From: DATCYX01 sp963714425
GTDB lineage: Bacteria; Chloroflexota; Anaerolineae; Anaerolineales; UBA4823
Length of the DNA: 64,000 nucleotides
NCBI GenBank assembly: GCA_963714425.1
Contig: CAVQOI010000010.1
Location: 261,248-325,247, forward strand
Direction of reading: 5' to 3'
Shown here: in pieces, positions 18,272-26,659 of the stretch
Layout of the letters: every line of letters begins with the position of its first letter
Position numbering within the stretch: position 1 is the first letter of the stretch
Program-made: the position numbers and the translations under genes
Notes under the pieces: model-generated
Database searches by the model: none
Told to the model about the DNA's origin: nothing
What the model saw: the letters and a program-made list of their open reading frames with translations, nothing else

Positions 18272-19108
18272 ATGACAACCACGCATCAAACGATAACCCT
18301 TCACACCATAAAGGCCGAGCGACCATTTTCTTTGCGCACCTACTTGCTGCTCATCTTCGCCCTTTCGTGGCCACCGCAAATTGCCTACGCCATTTGGGGG
18401 AACACCCCTACCAGTGGCTTTCTGTTGAGCTCACTTTCGATGGTCATGGTCACGGTTGGCACCTTCATTGCGGGTCGCTACGTCTTTCGAGATGGCTTCA
18501 AAAACATGGGCTGGCGATGGGGCAAGCCGAAACACTATCTCGCTGTATTTGCCCTGGCACTTTTCATCTTTGGCATGCCAGTCTTACTCGAAAACCTGCT
18601 TGGCCTGCACACCTTGCCCGCTGGCATATCTGTCCCGGCCATCCTTGGTAATTTTCTGGTCAGTTTTCTACTGACCATCATCCCTGGTTTTGGCGAGGAA
18701 TTTGGCTGGCGAGCTTATCTGTTGCCGAGGTTGGCGCAGCGGCATAGCCTGCGTAAAGCTTTGCTGCTGCACGGGTTCATCTGGTGGGCATGGCACATCC
18801 CGGCTCTGGTTCGAATTGGCTTGCGCACCGAGACCACCGCAGCCACCCCTTGGCTTCCGGTTGTTGTGACTCTGCTGGTCAGCCTGATTCCGGCCACCAT
18901 GAACGCCATACTCTTTGCTTATGTCTGGACAGCCAGTCAAAGCCTGGCTGTGGCCAGTGTGTATCACTCGGCCTATGACGAAGTACGCGATGCGCTTCAG
19001 CGGGGTATTGGCTTCGGGCCGCTGGTCAGCATCTGGGAGATGGCTGCAACTACGATCTTTGGCGCGGTTTTGCTTTGGAAAGCCAACTGGAAAGCTCTAA
19101 GAACCTAA
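18272..19108 (+). CDS. CPBP-family intramembrane protease
   Basis: This 278-residue polytopic protein has the CPBP motifs E142-E143 in FGEEFGWRAYL, H175 in WAWHIPA and a final VYHSAYD motif. The start at 18272 replaces a longer upstream frame that overlaps the hydrolase gene. The chosen ATG lies 34 bp after the hydrolase stop. It may process lipoproteins or peptides at the membrane, or give immunity to them. It forms a probable operon with the hydrolase before it. Confidence 0.82.
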   Translation: MTTTHQTITLHTIKAERPFSLRTYLLLIFALSWPPQIAYAIWGNTPTSGFLLSSLSMVMVTVGTFIAGRYVFRDGFKNMGWRWGKPKHYLAVFALALFIFGMPVLLENLLGLHTLPAGISVPAILGNFLVSFLLTIIPGFGEEFGWRAYLLPRLAQRHSLRKALLLHGFIWWAWHIPALVRIGLRTETTAATPWLPVVVTLLVSLIPATMNAILFAYVWTASQSLAVASVYHSAYDEVRDALQRGIGFGPLVSIWEMAATTIFGAVLLWKANWKALRT

Positions 19109-19266
19109 AATATGGACGTGTAAAAAGCTGCGTTAGAAAGTGCCTTCGGCGCGGCATGCCACACACTGCAGGTTGGCGAAACGGTCCGGTTTTCAGGAAA
19201 ATGAGCGATGGAAATCTGTGAATGCTAGTGGGAAATGCAAACGGCCTTTGTAGGCGGCTTTGCCGG

Positions 19267-19386
19267 TCAACTGGTTTGGCCTTGAATTTCCCCGGAAATA
19301 TTAGTCTGGATGGCTGGTTTACGGCATTTACGTTAATTTTGTTTGCCTTAATCGGAAGAGCGTTGAGGGAAAATAAAGTTGAATAA
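19267..19386 (+). pseudogene. Possible C-terminal remnant of a membrane protein
   Basis: This frame reads FPGNISLDGWFTAFTLILFA and then LIGRALRENKVE before a stop, which looks like the last membrane helix of a lost protein. No start or complete upstream frame exists in the 160 bp before it. It runs into the start region of the next hydrolase gene. Confidence 0.25.
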
Positions 19387-20557
19387 TAAGATGAACGCGA
19401 TCATGAATCAAACGATGAAATTCACCCATCAATCCCTCGGTCGGAAGGCAGGACGAATTATGTTGATCATCATTTCCGCCATACTAGCTGGCATCTTAAT
19501 TCTTGTTGGCTTATTGCTGGCGCTCAGTCCAGGCAAGCCAGAAACATTTCTCGACGAAAACGGGAAGCCGCTGGCGGGCAGCATTTCCGAGAAGATCTTT
19601 GTCAATATCAACGGTGTGGAACAGGGAATGTTTATCAAGAGCAAAGATATTAACAATCCAGTATTGCTTTTCGTGCATGGCGGCCCCGGCATGCCTGAGT
19701 ACTGGCTTACGCAACGCTACCCAACCAGACTTGAAGACTACTTCACCGTAGTTTGGTGGGAACAGCGCGGCGCGGGACTTTCCTACAACCCTAATATTTC
19801 CTCAGAGACAATGACAGCGGAGCAATTTGTGTTCGACACGCTTGAAGTGACAAATTACCTGCGTAAACGCTTCGGCAAAGACAAGATATACCTGATGGCA
19901 CATTCGTGGGGTAGTTATATCGGTATCCAGGCGGCTGCGCAGAAGCCGGAGTTGTACTATGCCTACATAGGCATGGGCCAGATTTCGCATCAGATCCAAT
20001 CTGAACAACTGGCGTATAAATATGCGCTTGAACAGTACAAAAAGAACGGAAACATTGATATGGTTCAAAGGCTAGAAGCAGCGCCCCCCACAATGACAGT
20101 CCCACTGCCAGCCGGATACGATGCACTGCGGGATGAATATATGCACAGTATCGGCATTGGCACGACCCGCGACATAAATTCGGTTGTTACAGGCATTTTT
20201 TTACCATCATGGCAGTTCCGAGAGTATACATTAGGAGAGAAGGTGAACCTATGGCGCGGGAAAATTTTCTCCCGCTCCCGTAGTTTCAACCTGTGGGATA
20301 AAATGCAAGCTACAGACCTGACCCAACTGGTGATAGAACTTGAGATTCCCGTATATTTCCTTCATGGTAAATATGATTACACCTGCGCTTACCCACTAGC
20401 TAAGGATTATTTTGAGAAACTCAAGGCGCCTTTAAAGGGATTTTACACATTTGAGCAGTCTGCCCACAGCCCGATCTTTGAAGAGCCGGCAAAAATGTTG
20501 AAGATATTACAGGAAGATGTGCTGGCAAGAACCAATAACCTCGCCGACATAAAATAA
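19379..20557 (+). CDS. Alpha/beta hydrolase, membrane-anchored
   Basis: This 392-residue protein is a paralogue of the hydrolase at 17086-18237. It has one N-terminal membrane helix (about 27-49) and an outward-facing domain. Motifs are HGGPG at 100-104, WWEQRGAG, the nucleophile S176 in AHSWG, and the C-terminal SAHSPIFEE region supplying the histidine. The start is TTG with GAGGGA nine bases upstream; an ATG at 19391 is an alternative. A methyltransferase gene follows 23 bp later. Prolyl-aminopeptidase-like or esterase activity is likely, and the substrate is unknown. Confidence 0.78.
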   Translation: MNNKMNAIMNQTMKFTHQSLGRKAGRIMLIIISAILAGILILVGLLLALSPGKPETFLDENGKPLAGSISEKIFVNINGVEQGMFIKSKDINNPVLLFVHGGPGMPEYWLTQRYPTRLEDYFTVVWWEQRGAGLSYNPNISSETMTAEQFVFDTLEVTNYLRKRFGKDKIYLMAHSWGSYIGIQAAAQKPELYYAYIGMGQISHQIQSEQLAYKYALEQYKKNGNIDMVQRLEAAPPTMTVPLPAGYDALRDEYMHSIGIGTTRDINSVVTGIFLPSWQFREYTLGEKVNLWRGKIFSRSRSFNLWDKMQATDLTQLVIELEIPVYFLHGKYDYTCAYPLAKDYFEKLKAPLKGFYTFEQSAHSPIFEEPAKMLKILQEDVLARTNNLADIK

Positions 20558-20580
20558 TCGATTTAAATAGCGGAACCAAC

Positions 20581-21447
20581 ATGAACTTCGAAACTATAAA
20601 GCTCTATCTGGAAAAACCAGCCCCTTTTACCTCGGGTGAAGCTCTCTTTTGGGACGATCCGCATATATCCGAGCAAATGCTTACTGCCCACCTGAATCAC
20701 AACAATGATCTCGCCAGCCGTCGCCCCGAGACGATTGAGCGCTCGGTCCACTGGCTGGTAGAAATCCTGTGTTTACATCCTGCCGCCAGGCTGCTCGATT
20801 TGGGGTGCGGGCCGGGGCTGTATGCTGCTCGCTTTGCGCAGCGCGGTTTCTCCGTCACCGGGATCGATTACTCGCGGCGTTCGATCGACTATGCTGTTGA
20901 ATACGCCCAGCAACACGATCTGCAAATTCGTTACCGTTATGAGAATTATCTGGACCTGAAAGATACAGCACAATATGATGCGGCTACATTGATTTATGGT
21001 GATTTCTGTACGTTTTCGCCCAGCCAGCGCCGCCAATTGCTCCAAAATGTTCATCGAGCGCTCAAGCCGGGAGGTTATTTTGTGCTGGACGTTACCACCC
21101 GCAGGCATCGCCAGAGTCATGGCAGTGCGAACGGCTGGTACATGGCAGATGGAGGCTTTTGGAAGCCCGGATTGCATCTGGCTCTGGAGCAGGGATTTGA
21201 CTACCCTGAGGGATCGATTTTTCTGGACCAGGTGATCGTGGTTGAAGCTGGCGGCGCGCTATCAGTCTACCGCATGTGGTTCCAGGATTTTACCCACGAG
21301 TCAATTACGAATGAACTAGAAGACGGGGGCTTCACTGTGAACAGTGTCTGGAATGACCTGGCTGGTATGCCCTATACGGAAGACACCGACTGGATTGGTG
21401 TCATCGCTCAAAAAATGCTTGTCGACGAGGGCGGGAAGAAGGAATGA
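20581..21447 (+). CDS. Class I SAM-dependent methyltransferase
   Basis: This 288-residue soluble protein has the S-adenosylmethionine binding loop LLDLGCGPGLYAA at about 71-83, an acidic residue after strand two in VTGIDYS, and a later FVLDV strand. No segment identifies the acceptor. GGAA precedes the ATG. Its stop overlaps the start of a CPBP membrane protease gene by four bases (ATGA), so the two are coupled. Methylation of an antibiotic or small molecule would fit the surrounding exporter and hydrolase genes, but this is inference. Confidence 0.82.
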   Translation: MNFETIKLYLEKPAPFTSGEALFWDDPHISEQMLTAHLNHNNDLASRRPETIERSVHWLVEILCLHPAARLLDLGCGPGLYAARFAQRGFSVTGIDYSRRSIDYAVEYAQQHDLQIRYRYENYLDLKDTAQYDAATLIYGDFCTFSPSQRRQLLQNVHRALKPGGYFVLDVTTRRHRQSHGSANGWYMADGGFWKPGLHLALEQGFDYPEGSIFLDQVIVVEAGGALSVYRMWFQDFTHESITNELEDGGFTVNSVWNDLAGMPYTEDTDWIGVIAQKMLVDEGGKKE

Positions 21448-22289
21448 AGAGCAAACTCTGGCGTAGCAGAACATTGCTGCTGTTGGTAGGGGGGATTCTT
21501 GCCATATTTATCCTGCGCACATTGCTGGCTGTCAAATACAGCCTGCCGCGATTGGATGACTTGTTCACCGCAATTGCTGTGACGGGTTCGCTGGTGGTGC
21601 TGTTCATGGGGCATGGAAGTCTGCGCAGGAGCGATTGGGTCTCAGCTATTGCGCTGGGTAGTGTGGTCGGCGCAGGCATGCTTAACGCCACACTTTTCTC
21701 GCCGTATCCATTTTGGGGGGTGGTGGGCGACAACGTAAGGCAGGCGCTCATCAGGGGGTTATTCACAGCGCTGGCGGCCTTGGGCGGCATAGTGGTGATG
21801 CGCCAGGGCGGGCCTGTACTGTCGAGTGCCGCCAATGGTGAGTGGAAAAAACTCGGGGGTAGCCTTGTCCTGGGGTTAGTGGCAGGCGCGCCTCTGGCGC
21901 TGGTGAATCTCTATGCGCTCCAGCTAACCCAAGGTCGGACCCCAATCTGGCAGAACCCGCTGGCGTCAATGTTAGACGCGTTGCAGCCGGGTATTGTTGA
22001 AGAGGTGGTATATCGTTTTGCCTTCTTGGGGGTCCTCTGGCAGGCGCTGCGTAATTCGCTGCCTGAGCACGCTGCCTGGGTATCGGGTCTACTGGCGCTG
22101 CTGGTGCATACGTTCTTGCATTTTGATGACCTGTTCTTGCAAGCGCCGCTGGTAGCACTAGGCATGGGGGTAGCGATGGCTGTCTTGTGGGGGCTTCCCT
22201 CGACAATCCTGGCGCTGCGCCGCGATCTCGAGTCGGCGATTGCCTTTCATTGGGTTCAAGATGTAGTGCGCTTTTTGGCGGGGTTTTGA
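21444..22289 (+). CDS. CPBP-family intramembrane protease-like protein
   Basis: This 281-residue protein has about eight membrane segments. E186, E187 and R191 lie in IVEEVVYRF, H222 and H226 in VHTFLHF, and a last histidine in AFHWVQD. These are the CPBP motifs in the right order. It is translationally coupled to the methyltransferase gene. It is the fourth CPBP-type gene in the 13-22 kb stretch, and the four are quite different from one another, so they are not a simple recent tandem duplication. Confidence 0.72.
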   Translation: MKSKLWRSRTLLLLVGGILAIFILRTLLAVKYSLPRLDDLFTAIAVTGSLVVLFMGHGSLRRSDWVSAIALGSVVGAGMLNATLFSPYPFWGVVGDNVRQALIRGLFTALAALGGIVVMRQGGPVLSSAANGEWKKLGGSLVLGLVAGAPLALVNLYALQLTQGRTPIWQNPLASMLDALQPGIVEEVVYRFAFLGVLWQALRNSLPEHAAWVSGLLALLVHTFLHFDDLFLQAPLVALGMGVAMAVLWGLPSTILALRRDLESAIAFHWVQDVVRFLAGF

Positions 22290-22358
22290 TTTCAAATCAC
22301 TGAAAGGTTGGCGGAAGCTTTTGCATCCAGGAGCGGTACTCACTAAACTTTAGAAATC

Positions 22359-22370
22359 CGACTAAAGTCG
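22359..22370. promoter_or_regulatory. Crp/Fnr-type palindrome CGAC-N4-GTCG (site A)
   Basis: The palindrome CGACTAAAGTCG is centred 64 bp before the cupin start. A -10-like TAGAGT lies at 22394-22399, with the hexamer beginning 29.5 bp from the palindrome centre. This is the class II activator geometry. Three more sites in the window have the same core and spacing. Confidence 0.6.
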
Positions 22371-22428
22371 TGGAAAGATCTGGGGGAGGCGATTAGAGTC
22401 AGGCAAACGAATTGATTCGGAGGTGAAT

Positions 22429-22749
22429 ATGCCTGACACAGATTCTGAATACTATTTCCCCAATACAAGCGCGAGAGCTGTCTTTGCAGCGGATGGTCCT
22501 CAGCCGCAATTTCTGATCGACACGCCCGGATTTAAATCGTTGGTTGTCGGTCTGGAGGCGGGCCAGCAGATTCCTCCCCATTCCGGGGAAACGGCAATGT
22601 ATCATTTTCTCGCAGGCGAGGGTCTGATGACTGTGGGCGAGGAGGCTTTCCAGATCTACTCTGGCGTCACGATCATAGCCCCGCATGGAGCATTGCGAGG
22701 CATAAAAGCAAAGACGCCGGTCGTATTTTTGGGTGCTAAAGGCGAATGA
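22429..22749 (+). CDS. Cupin-domain protein
   Basis: This 106-residue protein is a single small beta-barrel cupin. The first cupin motif region includes GQQIPPHSGETAMYHFLAGEG, with histidines and a glutamate able to hold a metal. The second motif is VTIIAPHGALRG. Small cupins of this kind act as dioxygenase-like enzymes, isomerases or sensors. CGGAGGTGA precedes the ATG at 22429. The gene follows a putative Crp/Fnr site and probably begins an operon with the two small membrane proteins downstream. Confidence 0.8.
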   Translation: MPDTDSEYYFPNTSARAVFAADGPQPQFLIDTPGFKSLVVGLEAGQQIPPHSGETAMYHFLAGEGLMTVGEEAFQIYSGVTIIAPHGALRGIKAKTPVVFLGAKGE

Positions 22750-22791
22750 TTGTGCTTGTCCATTATTCGTTGACTGGCAAAGGAGAAGAAA

Positions 22792-23175
22792 ATGAACAAA
22801 ACCCTGTATCGAATCGCCGCAGTGCTGGCTCTTATCATCGGTGCGATGGCTGTCTTCGCAGGAGGGCAGGTTTTACTTGGCAAGATCCCTGACTACTACG
22901 TGATTGGTTGGCTGCCTGTATACAACTTCAGCATGGGAGTGCTATCCATCTTTGTCACCGCCATTCTTATTTGGAAGCTTAGCCCGTATGCATTGACAGC
23001 TGCGATCGCCACTTTCAGCGCGCACGCCCTGGTGATGCTCATCTTACAGATCGCCTATAGCGGCGTCGTTGCCATAGACAGCGTTGTGGCGATGACCATT
23101 CGTTTAATTGTCTGGCTCATCATTCTGGGGTTGCTATTCTTCGGGAAGGGCAAGAGAAAAGTGGTGGCTGGATAA
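22792..23175 (+). CDS. Small four-helix membrane protein
   Basis: This 127-residue protein has four hydrophobic helices (about 5-28, 42-62, 66-88 and 95-117) and a basic C terminus. The family is not recognised. AAAGGAG precedes the ATG. It follows the cupin gene by 42 bp and lies in the same probable operon, which suggests a membrane partner or stress-linked role. Confidence 0.6.
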   Translation: MNKTLYRIAAVLALIIGAMAVFAGGQVLLGKIPDYYVIGWLPVYNFSMGVLSIFVTAILIWKLSPYALTAAIATFSAHALVMLILQIAYSGVVAIDSVVAMTIRLIVWLIILGLLFFGKGKRKVVAG

Positions 23176-23221
23176 AACTCAACCGGTTTGGAAAATTGAT
23201 AAATCTAGAGAGGAGCTCAAC

Positions 23222-23455
23222 ATGCAATTCGTAAAGTTTATGACCAGTGGTATGGGGCGTGGGGCACGTATCGTCCTGGGGATCGTCATCATGTTCGTAG
23301 GGCTTATGGTTGTGCAGGGTACGTTCGGCACAATCCTGGCTGTGGTGGCTTTAGTCCCGATATCGGGCGGGCTCTTTGACTTCTGCCTGATAGGTTTTGC
23401 TATGGGCTACCCATTCAGAGGTCCTGAGGCGCGCAAGCAGCTGTCGGGTGAATAG
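23222..23455 (+). CDS. Small two-helix membrane protein (DUF2892-like)
   Basis: This 77-residue protein starts FVKFMTSGMGRGARIVLGIV. Two hydrophobic segments follow, and it ends near PFRGPEAR. The pattern resembles the YgaP-type inner-membrane domain (DUF2892). GAGGAG lies upstream of the ATG. Its last 41 bases overlap the end of the convergent gene at 23415-24095. Confidence 0.6.
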   Translation: MQFVKFMTSGMGRGARIVLGIVIMFVGLMVVQGTFGTILAVVALVPISGGLFDFCLIGFAMGYPFRGPEARKQLSGE

Positions 23456-24095
23456 CTTTCTGAATCGGATAAACTGATTTCGCGAATAGAATAATCCCAA
23501 GCACAATTGCGCCCCAACCGATCACCGCCAGCTGCGTGTGCCAGGCATCGGCATAGTTCACACCCGCGATCATATGCGTTGGTCCTGCCCAGGTTTGCAC
23601 CGTCAGTGTGAGCAGCCCGCATAAACATATCGACAAGGCAGCCGCATTCTGGGCCAGGTGCTTGTCACTGGCAGATTTTTCAAAGTTGACTCCTGCCCAG
23701 ACCGGCGGAATGCGCACGAAGAGGAAGAAGACCAGGGTGAGCAGGGTCGTCCAGACGACGGCATCTACAGGCATCGAGGCCCCGCGGATGCTTCGAGAGG
23801 CGAAAATATGTATGCCTCCTATTACGACCCCCAGAACAAGTGCAAGAAGCGCTGACCGATAGGCGCCTCGCCGCCCCTTTATAAGGGACACCAGTGCGCG
23901 CACGCCCAGTACGCCAATAGCGAGTGTTGCCAGGACAAATAAGACATACAGCCATTTATAGGGGCGGATCAAGTACATTGTGCCCCCAAATTTCTCTGCG
24001 CCCAGGGCTACACAAACTGTCCCTGCACCGCTCATCAACGTGAAGACGGCAGTTAACCCCATCAGAACAATTGCTATCACTCTTAAGATTTTCAT
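23415..24095 (-). CDS. Six-helix membrane protein, unknown
   Basis: This 226-residue protein has about six membrane segments and no recognised catalytic motif. The ATG at 24095 has AGAGGAA upstream; a TTG one codon earlier is possible. It is the last gene of the minus-strand block that also encodes a heme O synthase, a SUMF1-type lipoprotein and a 12-TM histidine-rich protein. It overlaps the convergent plus-strand gene by 41 bases. Confidence 0.55.
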   Translation of the reverse strand: MKILRVIAIVLMGLTAVFTLMSGAGTVCVALGAEKFGGTMYLIRPYKWLYVLFVLATLAIGVLGVRALVSLIKGRRGAYRSALLALVLGVVIGGIHIFASRSIRGASMPVDAVVWTTLLTLVFFLFVRIPPVWAGVNFEKSASDKHLAQNAAALSICLCGLLTLTVQTWAGPTHMIAGVNYADAWHTQLAVIGWGAIVLGIILFAKSVYPIQKAIHPTAACAPQDL

Positions 24096-24145
24096 CAACG
24101 CGCTTCCTCTAAGCCGGCACTCTCAGAGATTTAATTCCGGACAGG

Positions 24146-24748
24146 TCATGCATAAGAAAATCCTGCCACGAAGGCTGCTGTCGTGAGCAGCAGCAACCCT
24201 GGCAGGATGGTCAAGATCTTTTCCTGGGACAGGATCGGCTTTCCTGTTTTTAGGAAAGAGAGCAGGAGCCCTCCAAGACCGATCAGCGCACCACCAATAC
24301 CCACGACGGCAAAGCCACTGGCAACGCTCCCTTGATATACCAGGACGAATGGCATCACGAAGATTACCAGGCCAGCAACCCCATGTACGAATGCCAGGAG
24401 AATTGTGGCAACAAGCCCTGGGGTTAACAGACGCGTGCTTGCTACCAGCACGAATCCAAGGAGTACAAAAGCCAGGTAAGCGATTCGGTAGGCGGGAAGG
24501 TATTGCCATACTAAACCGAAAGACAGACTCAAAGGAATGATCGTCGCTGCTATCACCACAAATGGGCTGTCCAGGACTTCAAAACCCAGGATGATCAGCA
24601 GCAGCCCGGCGATTAAAAGAACGCCAAAGCCAAGCGTGTAGCTAATCATCGTAAATGTAGCCAGCCCGTCGATGCCTACTGCAATCTGGTACGCCGCTAA
24701 CATGCCAGTGAGGATTAGTAGAGTTCGATGCATGATTGACATTTTCAT
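24146..24748 (-). CDS. Six-helix membrane protein, paralogue 1
   Basis: This 200-residue protein has about six or seven helices. It shares a clear motif with the protein encoded at 28237-28842: HGVAGLVIF (here in AFVHGVAGLVIFVMP) followed about 20 residues later by VGIGGALIGLGG. The pair brackets the heme O synthase, SUMF1 and 12-TM genes, which suggests they are two related subunits or accessory proteins of one membrane complex. AAGGAG lies ten bases before the ATG. The conserved histidine may be functional. The family is not recognised. Confidence 0.6.
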   Translation of the reverse strand: MKMSIMHRTLLILTGMLAAYQIAVGIDGLATFTMISYTLGFGVLLIAGLLLIILGFEVLDSPFVVIAATIIPLSLSFGLVWQYLPAYRIAYLAFVLLGFVLVASTRLLTPGLVATILLAFVHGVAGLVIFVMPFVLVYQGSVASGFAVVGIGGALIGLGGLLLSFLKTGKPILSQEKILTILPGLLLLTTAAFVAGFSYA

Positions 24749-24800
24749 CCAGTCACTCCTTCGTGAAGACGAATGTCTTTTACTTCCATGATGACACCCG

Positions 24801-25682
24801 CTAAATTGCCTCCGTTGTGAGGAGGATCATGGCACTCAGCATGTACAACGAAGCATACTTGAATAGCCCGAAATTGGCTTTTTCCGAAGGATGCACCAGA
24901 CTTCCGATAGCCAGGGTTAGCAGGCCCCCGGACAGCACCATCAGGACACGTAAGTAGCCCCAGCTGATTCCGATGCCGAATGCCGCCAGTCCAATCGCCA
25001 GGGCCGACATCAGGCTGGAGAAGGCTATGATTACCTGCGTTTCTTGGAAGCCGTATCTAGAAGGGAATGTTGGGATTTTGGCGTGTTGGTAATCTTCAAA
25101 ATATCGCATACTGAAGGTCATAATGTGGGTCGGGATCCAGAACAATATTGCCATCGCAAGTAACAGGCCGATCCAGTCTACCTGCCCGACAGCGAGGGCA
25201 CGCCCTGCCAGAATCGGCATGCCGCCAGAGATGCCACCCCACACGATCGACCAGGCTGTACGTCGTTTGAGCCAGATTGTGTAAACTACAACGTCAAAGA
25301 ACAGCCCAGCGAAGACGATGATCCCATACAACCAATCCAACGCCAAAGCCCAACCCACGCCAATCGCAGAGAGCAGCAGACCAAGCCGCAGCGCTTCGCC
25401 GGGGGATACTTTTCCTGAAGGTAGTGGGCGGCAGGATGTGCGTTTCATGTTGGCATCCAAGTCCCGGTCGTACCACATATTCAGCACCGTGCTCCCACTG
25501 ATTGCTAGGAACAGGGAGCCTGCAAGCCCAAGGATTCTCGTCCAGTGCGTGACCGGGCAGCGAGCGCTCATGTATCCCGCCAATCCGGTGGCGAGCAGCA
25601 ATCCGGTTTGCAGGCTTTTAATGAGAGGCCAGTACTTTGATTTGAGATTGTGGATTGTTGATTTGGAATTAGTTTGGGTCAT
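24801..25682 (-). CDS. ctaB: Protoheme IX farnesyltransferase (heme O synthase)
   Basis: This 293-residue protein is a UbiA-family prenyltransferase that transfers farnesyl to heme B to give heme O. The first Asp-rich motif is N68-xxx-D72-xxx-D76 in NMWYDRDLD, followed by MKRT, and the second region reads WIPTHIMTFSMRY and then EDYQHAKIPTFP. Both follow the CtaB pattern, not that of UbiA proper. About nine membrane helices are present. No cytochrome oxidase subunit II or III gene lies nearby. Its partner here is the 12-TM histidine-rich protein upstream in the same minus-strand run. Confidence 0.85.
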   Translation of the reverse strand: MTQTNSKSTIHNLKSKYWPLIKSLQTGLLLATGLAGYMSARCPVTHWTRILGLAGSLFLAISGSTVLNMWYDRDLDANMKRTSCRPLPSGKVSPGEALRLGLLLSAIGVGWALALDWLYGIIVFAGLFFDVVVYTIWLKRRTAWSIVWGGISGGMPILAGRALAVGQVDWIGLLLAMAILFWIPTHIMTFSMRYFEDYQHAKIPTFPSRYGFQETQVIIAFSSLMSALAIGLAAFGIGISWGYLRVLMVLSGGLLTLAIGSLVHPSEKANFGLFKYASLYMLSAMILLTTEAI

Positions 25683-25762
25683 CTCATTTCATCCTCTTCT
25701 GTCATCTATCGGCCTCAACAAACAGGGTTCACTGCCTCAGACGGCTGGCAGGCAATCATTTA

Positions 25763-26659
25763 TCAATCATCCCTGGCGCACCGGAATCCGGCACCCGGAC
25801 TAAAATAGGTAGGCGTGGCATTGTTGCGCACCCACAGTCGCAAGTCCATCTCATAAGTGTCTTTCGAACCACCGCGCAGGAAGCGGTAGTGCATGCCTTC
25901 GTAAACATCGCCTGCCCACTGCCACACGTTTCCCGCCATGTCATACAGCCCGTACGGAGAGGCAGAATCAAGGGTGTGGTAATCGCCATAGCTTTGCCCA
26001 TTGTAGAAGCCCACCGGGCTTGTGCGAGAGCCGTAGGTGCCCATGTCTTCAAACGGGTCCCGCGAGGCATAGAAATTAGCGTTTTCCCGTGCGATCTCCC
26101 ACCCCCATGGATAGGGCCGCGTGTCAGTGCCTCTCCCTGCCTTCTCCCATTCCATTTCGGTCGGCAAACGCCAGTCGTAAAAACCACAGTAGCCCCAGGC
26201 GCCGAACCAGGTGACCATGGTCATGGGATGGTTCTCATACCCGGGCTGCACTGAAAATGTATTCCCATCGAATTGGATTCGCTGGGAGGGCTCATTCAGG
26301 GGGATGAACTGCCAGTCCCCAGGGTTGATGCGCTCCTCGTGCTTGACAGCGTGGAAGGTATCTCCTGGGTAGTAGCCAACGATGTTGTCCGTGTCTATCC
26401 TGATAAAGCCGGTGGAGAATGCATCGTTCAGGAAGGCTGAATATTGCGCCGTGGTCACGTTGGTAGTCATAATCTCATAGGCTTGGGTGGTTTCGATGTG
26501 TTCGTGCTGCCCGTAATAGAACTCACCCGCCGGGACGGGGACCCATGAATTGGGTTCTATCCTGGTGTCAACGACGGGGATGGGGGCATTTAAATCTACC
26601 GGTGAACACGAGACCAGGGTAACGCACAGCAGGATGATTACTGAGAGGCGGCTTTTCAT
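25763..26659 (-). CDS. SUMF1/FGE-domain lipoprotein
   Basis: This 298-residue protein has a lipoprotein signal ending in LVSC and then a formylglycine-generating-enzyme (SUMF1/PvdO/EgtB) type domain. Typical pieces are VPAGEFYYG near the start, WRLPTEMEWEKAGRG, YDMAGNVWQWAGD, RFLRGGS and GFRCARD. In this superfamily some members are oxidases that modify cysteine and others are only structural. No sulfatase gene is nearby. It sits outside the inner membrane and its start overlaps the stop of the 12-TM gene by four bases (ATGA), so it is translationally tied to that protein. Confidence 0.82.
   Translation of the reverse strand: MKSRLSVIILLCVTLVSCSPVDLNAPIPVVDTRIEPNSWVPVPAGEFYYGQHEHIETTQAYEIMTTNVTTAQYSAFLNDAFSTGFIRIDTDNIVGYYPGDTFHAVKHEERINPGDWQFIPLNEPSQRIQFDGNTFSVQPGYENHPMTMVTWFGAWGYCGFYDWRLPTEMEWEKAGRGTDTRPYPWGWEIARENANFYASRDPFEDMGTYGSRTSPVGFYNGQSYGDYHTLDSASPYGLYDMAGNVWQWAGDVYEGMHYRFLRGGSKDTYEMDLRLWVRNNATPTYFSPGAGFRCARDD

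Noticed and set aside
24766..24779. AAGAC-N4-GTCTT palindrome resembling the CGAC-type sites
   Set aside because: Its core differs (AGAC) and it is centred only about 24 bp before the start codon, overlapping the leader, so it does not fit the geometry of the other sites.
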